A stretch of 64,000 nucleotides of DNA from Nocardioides speluncae (GTDB lineage Bacteria > Actinomycetota > Actinomycetes > Propionibacteriales > Nocardioidaceae). Of this stretch, positions 59,242 to 64,000 are shown one piece after another. The stretch spans positions 1-64,000 of the forward strand of contig NZ_QEOO01000007.1 of assembly GCF_003121585.1 (NCBI RefSeq), in the 5' to 3' direction. The notes under the pieces are model-generated. The model was not told the origin of the DNA. It saw only the letters and a program-made list of their open reading frames with translations, and did not search any database. The translations under genes were made by a program, and so were the position numbers. Numbering within the stretch: the first letter of the stretch is position 1; each line of letters starts with the position of its first letter.

Positions 59242-60784
59242 CGCACGATCGTGACAGCCGGAGCCCGGCTACGGCGACCGTCTTGTCCCTCCCGTGGACG
59301 ATCTGGACAAACCGACCGGATTGTGGTCTCGACGAGGGTTGTCGCGCAACCTGCTCGACCCGGGTCGGGCTAATAGCCGGTCGCCGCTCGGGAGCGAACA
59401 GCCAGTCCTCGAACAGCCCGTCGAGCTGCTTGCCCGACACCTGCTCCGCGAGCCTGATGAACTGCGCGGTGGTCGCGGTGCCGTACTTGTGATCCCGCAG
59501 CCAGCGCTTCGCCAGCCGCTGGAAGGCCGAACTGCCGATCCGCTCCCGCAGCACCTGGAGCGTCATCGCGCCGCGGTCATAGATGGCGGAGTGGAAGAGG
59601 TTCTCGGGCCGGTCGGGGTTGCCGGGCGGCACCGTCCAGAAGTCGTCGCCAGCCGGATGCGCGGCATAGGTACGGCGGAACGCCCGGTGCGGCGACGGCC
59701 CGCCCTGCCGGTGCGCCCATAGCCACTCGGAGTAGACCGCCCAGCCCTCGTTGAGCCAGATGTGGTTCCAGTCCCGCGGTCCGACGGAGTTGCCGAACCA
59801 CTGGTGCGCCAGCTCGTGCACGGTGGTCGACGGGTCGGCCCCGCCGGGCATCACCGGCCGGGTCTGGGTCTCCAGGGCATATCCGGAGCTCACGTTGTCG
59901 ATGACCAGCCCGGACGAGCCGAACGGGTACGGCCCGTAGACGCTCTCCAGCCACGCGAGCATCCGCGGCAGCCGCCGGAGCGCCGTCTTCGTCGCGGGCG
60001 TGACCAGCTTGGGGTCGGTGAAGCTGATGAACGGCGTGCCGTCGGCGCCGCGCCGGCGGTCCACGTCGTACTGGCCGATCCCGACCATCGACAACGCCGG
60101 CGACATCGGCCGGCCCATCCGCCAGTGCCACGTGGTCCGGCCGTTGCTGGTACGCCGCGACACCAGGTTGCCGTTGCCGGCCACCTCGAGCCCGGACCGG
60201 ACGTTGACGCGCACGTCGAACCGCGCCTTGTCGCGCGTGGTGTCGTTGTTGGGGAACCAGGTCAGCGCGCCGACCGGCTGGTTAAGCGCCACCGCGCCGT
60301 CGCCGGTCCGGAACCAGCCTTCGGAGCTGCCGTCGGGGTCCTGCATGGTGCGCGGCCGGCCGGAGTACCCGATCTTGACCCGGAACGTCGCGCCCTTCCG
60401 CACCACCCGTGGCAGGTCGATCCGCAGCTTGTGCCCGGCCTGCTGCGTGGCCGCCACGCGGCCGTCGACGCGGACCGCGCCGACCTTGAGGTTCCGGGCG
60501 AGGTCGAGGGAGAGGCCGGTCAAGCCATGCTTGGCCTTCGCGGTGACCGTCGTGGTGGCCACGATCCGCTTGGTCGCAGCGGCCCACCGGATCCGCATGT
60601 CGTAGTGGCTGACGTCGTACCCGCCGTTGCCGTACGCCGGGTACACCGTGTCGCCCGCGGTCTCCGCGCCCGGGCGAGGCCCGCCGCTCGACGCACCCAT
60701 CACCGACGTCGGCGCGGCCACCGCCGTCGCCACGACCATCGCCACCGCGGCGGCCCAGGTCCGCCGGTTCCTCCGAGAAGTCAT
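59042..60784 (-). CDS. Secreted M1-family metallopeptidase with a read-through tail
   Basis: A 580-residue exported aminopeptidase-type enzyme. Twin arginine/signal peptide (MTSRRNRRTWAAAVAMVVAT) is followed by the M1 domain: GGADPSTTVHELAHQW gives the zinc-binding HExxH (residues 323-327), and LNEGWAVYSEW the third ligand. The M1 domain ends near residue 480 (LFEDWLFAP). After that come residues read from a degenerate dispersed repeat (VEQVARQPSS, copy E) and then about 65 residues of low-complexity sequence read out of frame across the start of the YbdK gene. The natural stop codon has apparently been lost. Confidence 0.85.
   Translation of the reverse strand: MTSRRNRRTWAAAVAMVVATAVAAPTSVMGASSGGPRPGAETAGDTVYPAYGNGGYDVSHYDMRIRWAAATKRIVATTTVTAKAKHGLTGLSLDLARNLKVGAVRVDGRVAATQQAGHKLRIDLPRVVRKGATFRVKIGYSGRPRTMQDPDGSSEGWFRTGDGAVALNQPVGALTWFPNNDTTRDKARFDVRVNVRSGLEVAGNGNLVSRRTSNGRTTWHWRMGRPMSPALSMVGIGQYDVDRRRGADGTPFISFTDPKLVTPATKTALRRLPRMLAWLESVYGPYPFGSSGLVIDNVSSGYALETQTRPVMPGGADPSTTVHELAHQWFGNSVGPRDWNHIWLNEGWAVYSEWLWAHRQGGPSPHRAFRRTYAAHPAGDDFWTVPPGNPDRPENLFHSAIYDRGAMTLQVLRERIGSSAFQRLAKRWLRDHKYGTATTAQFIRLAEQVSGKQLDGLFEDWLFAPERRPAISPTRVEQVARQPSSRPQSGRFVQIVHGRDKTVAVAGLRLSRSCDGDRVPELAATDPGRGVGVRARGQANSGSRQLRRRAVRRLPSAAGGAGEGAQGAAPQHRRGGDRRL
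59324..59364 (-). repeat. Dispersed palindromic repeat, copy E (degenerate)
   Basis: Plus strand TGGTCTCGACGAGGGTTGTC then GCGCAACCTGCTCGACCCGG keeps the GGTTGCGCAACC core and the TCGA ends but has many differences. It is read in frame in the tail of the M1 peptidase as VEQVARQPSS. Confidence 0.65.
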
Positions 60785-61335
60785 CGCCACTCTCGCGACC
60801 CTACTTGGGCGATCCAGGCGGCCGCGGTGCCGTCGTACGGCGCGGTCCGAGCGAGTACGGCGGCGTGCACGACCTCGCAGCTGACCAGGGCGCCGGCGAT
60901 CACGTCGGCCGGGTAGCCGAACTCCACCTGGTGCTCGGCGAACTCGTCCTCGTCGTCGATCCGGGTGCTGCCGTCGAGGTCGCCGATCACGTCCAGGTCG
61001 AGGTCGACGGCGCGCAGGGTGCTGCGGTCCCACTCGGGCGGGCTGGTGATGTCGACGTACACCTCGACCGCGCCGCCGTCGTCGTGGAACCACGCCAGCC
61101 AGCCCCGGTCCCCCGCGTCGACAGCGGGCACCAGCCCGACCTGGTCGGTCGGCGCGACGTACTCCGCGCCGGGCCGCGTCATCAGCGTCCCGGCCGGGAT
61201 GCCGAGCCACTCGCCGTGGTGGTCGGTGCCGAGCCATCGGGCGTCGTACTCCCAATGCGGGCGGCCGCCCCACTTCGACATCACGACCCGGACCTGCTCG
61301 CCGATCTCCCTGCCACCAACCCTGCCAACAACCAT
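60781..61335 (-). CDS. DUF402 domain protein
   Basis: A 184-residue protein of the DUF402 family, related to FomD/nucleoside phosphohydrolases. Characteristic segments are SKWGGRPHWEYDARWLG, YVDITSPPEWD and DLDLDVIGDLDG with conserved aspartates that would bind metal in related Ntdp-type enzymes. It overlaps the M1 peptidase gene by four bases and lies downstream of an SDR gene by 24 bp. ATG 61335 is tentative. Confidence 0.82.
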   Translation of the reverse strand: MVVGRVGGREIGEQVRVVMSKWGGRPHWEYDARWLGTDHHGEWLGIPAGTLMTRPGAEYVAPTDQVGLVPAVDAGDRGWLAWFHDDGGAVEVYVDITSPPEWDRSTLRAVDLDLDVIGDLDGSTRIDDEDEFAEHQVEFGYPADVIAGALVSCEVVHAAVLARTAPYDGTAAAWIAQVGSREWR

Positions 61336-61359
61336 GCCGGCCAGTCTGCCAACAGCGCC

Positions 61360-62196
61360 CTACTTCTTGGGCTTCGGCACGACCCGCTTCGAGGCGGCCG
61401 CGAAGACGTCCTGGTAGCGGGCGCCGGTGAACTTGGCGAACTGGTGGATCAGGTGCGCGTCGATGCCGACCAGCACCCGCGGCTTGCCGCCCAGCATGCC
61501 CTTCACGATGATCTCGGCGGCGTCCTCGGGCGACATCCGGGCGAGCCGCTTCTCGAACAGGTCGTCCAGAGCGTTGGCGTCGATGTCGGCGGTCTTGCGG
61601 CCGTTGCGCGAGATGCCGGTCTTGATGCCGCCGGGGTGCACGCAGGTGACGCCGACGGGCCGCTTGTTGACCAGCATCTCTTCGCGCAGCGCCTCGGTGA
61701 AGCCGCGGACGGCGTACTTGGTCGCGTTGTACGCCGACTGGCCGGGCATCGAGACCAGCCCGAACAGCGAGGAGATGTTGACCAGGTGCCCGTCGCCGGA
61801 GGCGATGAGGTGCGGGAGGAACTCCTTGGTGCCGTTGACCACGCCGGTGAAGTTGACCCCGACGATCCAGTCGAAGTCCTCGTAGGACATGTTCTCGAAG
61901 TCGCCGGTCGCGGTGACGCCGGCGTTGTTGACCAGCACGTTGACCCGGCCGAACTGGCCCGCGACCGCCCCGGCCCAGTCGGCCATCTGCTCGCGCGAGG
62001 ACACGTCGACCACGTCGCTGCGGACCTCGGTGACGCCGGCTGCCTTCAGCAGGTCGACGGTCTCGGCGAGCCCGTCGCCGTTCCAGTCGGAGATGGCCAG
62101 CAGCGCACCGCGCTCGGCCGCGTTGAGGGCCAGCGCCCGGCCGATGCCGGAGCCGGCGCCGGTGATGGCGACTACCTTGCCGTCGAGCGTCTTCAT
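61360..62196 (-). CDS. Short-chain dehydrogenase/reductase
   Basis: A 278-residue classical SDR: cofactor site ITGAGSGIGRALA, NNAG near residue 90, and active-site NISS and YNATKYAV with the catalytic Ser, Tyr and Lys. The C-terminal extension to residue 278 (DAHLIHQFAKFTGARYQDVF) is of the kind found in SDRs associated with flavin monooxygenases. It overlaps the upstream monooxygenase gene by four bases, so both probably act on the same ketone/alcohol pathway. Confidence 0.92.
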   Translation of the reverse strand: MKTLDGKVVAITGAGSGIGRALALNAAERGALLAISDWNGDGLAETVDLLKAAGVTEVRSDVVDVSSREQMADWAGAVAGQFGRVNVLVNNAGVTATGDFENMSYEDFDWIVGVNFTGVVNGTKEFLPHLIASGDGHLVNISSLFGLVSMPGQSAYNATKYAVRGFTEALREEMLVNKRPVGVTCVHPGGIKTGISRNGRKTADIDANALDDLFEKRLARMSPEDAAEIIVKGMLGGKPRVLVGIDAHLIHQFAKFTGARYQDVFAAASKRVVPKPKK

Positions 62197-63719
62197 GCGA
62201 ATGCGTCCTCTCGGGTGCGGGCCGGAGCCACGGTGTACGCCGTCTTGTCGAACCTACTGAGCAGGCGCCGGAAGGTGAAGGTCGCCCGCGGCCAGAGCGT
62301 GGTGTTGCGGCCGTGCTCGTCGAGGTACCAGCTGGCGCAGCCCCCCGAGCTCCACACGCTGGGTTCCATCCGGCGCTGCAGGTCGTCGTTCCACGCCTGC
62401 TGCACCTCCGCCCGCGGCTCCACGGTCGCCAGGCCGTCGGTCTGCATGGTCCCCAGCGCGTCGCGGATGTAGGCCAGCTGCGACTCGATCATGAACACCA
62501 TCGAGGAGTGGCCGAGGCCGGTGTTGGGCCCGACGATCTGGAACAGGTTGGGGAAGCCGTGCACGGTGCAGCCCTTGTAGGCGCCCTGCCCGTTCTCCGA
62601 CCACACATCGGCGAGCTTCCGGCCGTCGCGGCCGCGGATCCGCTCGGCGATCGGCGGGTCGGTGACGTGGAAGCCGGTGGCCACGACGAGTACGTCGATC
62701 GGCCGCTCCACGCCGTCGGCGGTGACGATCGCGTCGCCGGTGATCTTGGCGATTCCGTCGGTGACCAGCGAGACGTTGTCGCTCGCGAGCGCCGGGTAGT
62801 AGGTATTGGAGATCAGGATCCGCTTGCAGCCGATCGCGTAGTCGGGCGTGACCCGCGCGCGCAGCTCGGGGTCGGCGATGCCCCGCCGGATGTTGGACAG
62901 GCCCAGCAGCCTGGCCGGCAGCGCGAGCTCCGGGCGCCGGGTGAACGCCGGGACGTACGCCTCGCGGCCCCAGTAGATCGCGGTCCGGTAGAGCTTCTGG
63001 ATCGCCGGGACGCGCTTGAACAGCGCCTTCTCGACGCCGGTGTAGGCGCGGTCGTGGCGCGGGATCACCCACGGCGCGGTGCGCTGGTAGACGTCGAGGT
63101 GGCCGACCACCTTCTGGATCTCCGGGACGATCTGGATCGACGATGCGCCGGTGCCGATCACGGCCACCCGCTTGCCGGTCAGGTCGGTGTCGTGGTCCCA
63201 CCGGGCGGAGTGGAAGACCTCGCCCTGGAAGGTGTCGATGCCGTCGATGTCGGGCAGCCGCGGCTCGCAGAGCGCGCCGGCCGCGGAGATCAGGACGTCG
63301 GTGGTGATCGTGTGCCGCTCGCCGGCCCGGGACACCTCGACCTGCCAGACCTGCCCGGCCTCGTCCCAGGCGGCCTCCTCGACCGCGGTGTCGAACGCGA
63401 ACCGGTCGAGTACGCCGGCCTCGCGCGCCACGCCCTGCAGGTACGCCTGGATCTCCGGCTGCGGCGAGAAGGACTTCGACCACGACGGGTTCGGCGCGAA
63501 CGAGTACGAGTAGAGCTGGCTCGGGACGTCGCACGCCGCGCCGGGGTAGGTGTTGTCGCGCCAGGTGCCGCCGACGTCGCCGCCCTTCTCGATCACGAGG
63601 AAGTCGCGCTCGCCGTCCTCGTCGAGCTTGATGGCCATGCCGAGGCCGCCGAAGCCGGCGCCGATCACAAGCTGGCGGACCCGGTCGGGGAGGACTCGAG
63701 GGTCGCTGTCGTGGTTCAT
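62193..63719 (-). CDS. Flavin-dependent monooxygenase (Baeyer-Villiger type)
   Basis: A 508-residue FAD/NADPH enzyme that should insert oxygen next to a ketone or oxidise another soft substrate. Two Rossmann motifs (VIGAGFGGLGMAIKL at the N-terminus and VAVIGTGASSIQIVPEIQ centrally) flank the BVMO-like stretch DVPSQLYSYSFAPNPSWSKS; a full canonical FxGxxxHxxxWP fingerprint is replaced by FQGEVFHSARWDHD. This argues for a BVMO-like monooxygenase. The divergent TetR gene is the likely regulator. Confidence 0.88.
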   Translation of the reverse strand: MNHDSDPRVLPDRVRQLVIGAGFGGLGMAIKLDEDGERDFLVIEKGGDVGGTWRDNTYPGAACDVPSQLYSYSFAPNPSWSKSFSPQPEIQAYLQGVAREAGVLDRFAFDTAVEEAAWDEAGQVWQVEVSRAGERHTITTDVLISAAGALCEPRLPDIDGIDTFQGEVFHSARWDHDTDLTGKRVAVIGTGASSIQIVPEIQKVVGHLDVYQRTAPWVIPRHDRAYTGVEKALFKRVPAIQKLYRTAIYWGREAYVPAFTRRPELALPARLLGLSNIRRGIADPELRARVTPDYAIGCKRILISNTYYPALASDNVSLVTDGIAKITGDAIVTADGVERPIDVLVVATGFHVTDPPIAERIRGRDGRKLADVWSENGQGAYKGCTVHGFPNLFQIVGPNTGLGHSSMVFMIESQLAYIRDALGTMQTDGLATVEPRAEVQQAWNDDLQRRMEPSVWSSGGCASWYLDEHGRNTTLWPRATFTFRRLLSRFDKTAYTVAPARTREDAFA

Positions 63720-63737
63720 GCCAACAACGGTAGGTGG

Positions 63738-63784
63738 GCTATTGAACAGGCGTCAATAGCCTGAGACAACTTATTGAAAGTTGT
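63738..63784. promoter_or_regulatory. Two candidate TetR operators
   Basis: GCTATTGA (63738-63745) / TCAATAGC (63753-63760) and ACAACTT (63766-63772) / AAGTTGT (63778-63784) are perfect inverted repeats in the 84-bp divergent region. They are well placed to let the TetR protein repress both itself and the monooxygenase operon. Confidence 0.6.
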
Positions 63785-63803
63785 TCAGTAGTAGCATGGT
63801 CCG

Positions 63804-64000
63804 GTGACCACTCCGCGGATCCGCCTCAGTCCTGACACCCGACGCGAGCAGCTGCTCGATCTCGGGGTCAAGCTGCTGGCCACCCGTCCGCTGGAGAAGC
63901 TCTCGATCGACCTGCTCGCGGAGGCGGCCGGGATCTCGCGCGGGCTGCTGTACCACTACTTCGGCAACAAGCAGGACTTCCACGAAGCGGTGGTACGCCG
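63804..64000 (+). CDS. TetR-family regulator, 3' end outside the window
   Basis: About 65 residues are visible, enough for the DNA-binding domain: a first helix (TRREQLLDLGVKLLATRP), then LSIDLLAEAAGISRGLLYHYFGNKQDFHEAVV, a canonical TetR helix-turn-helix. The GTG start at 63804 is ahead of the conserved part. It is divergent from the monooxygenase/SDR operon. The ligand-binding part is missing because the window ends. Confidence 0.88.
   Translation, partial: MTTPRIRLSPDTRREQLLDLGVKLLATRPLEKLSIDLLAEAAGISRGLLYHYFGNKQDFHEAVVR

Noticed and set aside
1-64000. CRISPR arrays, tRNA or rRNA genes
   Set aside because: No regularly spaced repeat array and no recognisable tRNA or rRNA sequence was seen on either strand; a tool-based scan would be needed to exclude a divergent tRNA.

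Overview
The window is GC-rich throughout and has the gene content and style of a Gram-positive actinobacterium, most likely the Nocardioidaceae (Nocardioides-like). Pointers are: a DUF222/HNH 13E12-type gene, actinobacterial LexA boxes of the form TCGAAC-N4-GTTCGA, lexA divergent from a LysM gene, the nrdR-nrdJ pair, a WS/DGAT acyltransferase, DUF5709, DUF1918 and DUF402 proteins, an EF-G-like second elongation factor, many GTG starts and ATGA-type overlaps. The genus is inferred from this style; no 16S, tRNA or ribosomal gene is present to fix it. I see no rRNA, tRNA, CRISPR array, prophage or insertion sequence with a transposase.

Layout. 1-1.8 kb: an HNH endonuclease gene enclosed by about 95-bp imperfect inverted repeats. 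1.8-8.9 kb: a complete sugar-alcohol phosphotransferase module (ptsI; fruK-ptsH; separate IIC, IIB and IIA genes of the mannitol type; a zinc dehydrogenase; a DeoR regulator). 9-12 kb: two Tat-exported phosphatases/phosphodiesterases. 12-18.2 kb: SOS and deoxyribonucleotide control (lexA, an SOS LysM protein, nrdR, nrdJ). 18.2-27.8 kb: mixed genes, including an HNH nuclease, a DUF429 plus (p)ppGpp-synthetase fusion, a secreted alpha/beta hydrolase, an RHH-RAMA protein, EF-G2 and a DEDD exonuclease. 27.9-33 kb: an FtsK/SpoIIIE-type ATPase cluster holding a nucleotidyltransferase-like protein and a small partner. 33-49.4 kb: a surface-glycan locus with a PBP4 peptidase, several glycosyltransferases, a Wzm/Wzt-type ABC exporter, UDP-sugar dehydrogenase and 2-epimerase, and a membrane acyltransferase. 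49.4-55.9 kb: secreted and hypothetical proteins, an SGNH hydrolase, an orphan DNA methyltransferase and a WS/DGAT. 55.9-64 kb: a CcdA-like/PIN toxin-antitoxin pair, a DinB2-type polymerase, a VOC protein, a YbdK-type ligase, an M1 peptidase, DUF402, an SDR, a Baeyer-Villiger-type monooxygenase and the start of a TetR regulator.

The strongest unexpected signal is repeat DNA. A roughly 44-bp imperfect palindrome (GGTTGAGGAGG...CTCGAAACC) occurs at least six times, always inside coding frames: in the HNH gene, the exporter permease, a glycosyltransferase linker, another glycosyltransferase, the nrdR tail and the M1 peptidase tail. Separately, two intergenic elements of about 160 bp share a core but have unrelated, perfectly complementary arms, and a third large palindrome of about 150 bp has been absorbed into a glycosyltransferase frame. 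The most interesting protein-level candidates are the DUF429-alarmone synthetase fusion, the FtsK/nucleotidyltransferase cluster, the RHH-RAMA regulator-like protein, and the DinB polymerase that lacks the aromatic steric gate.
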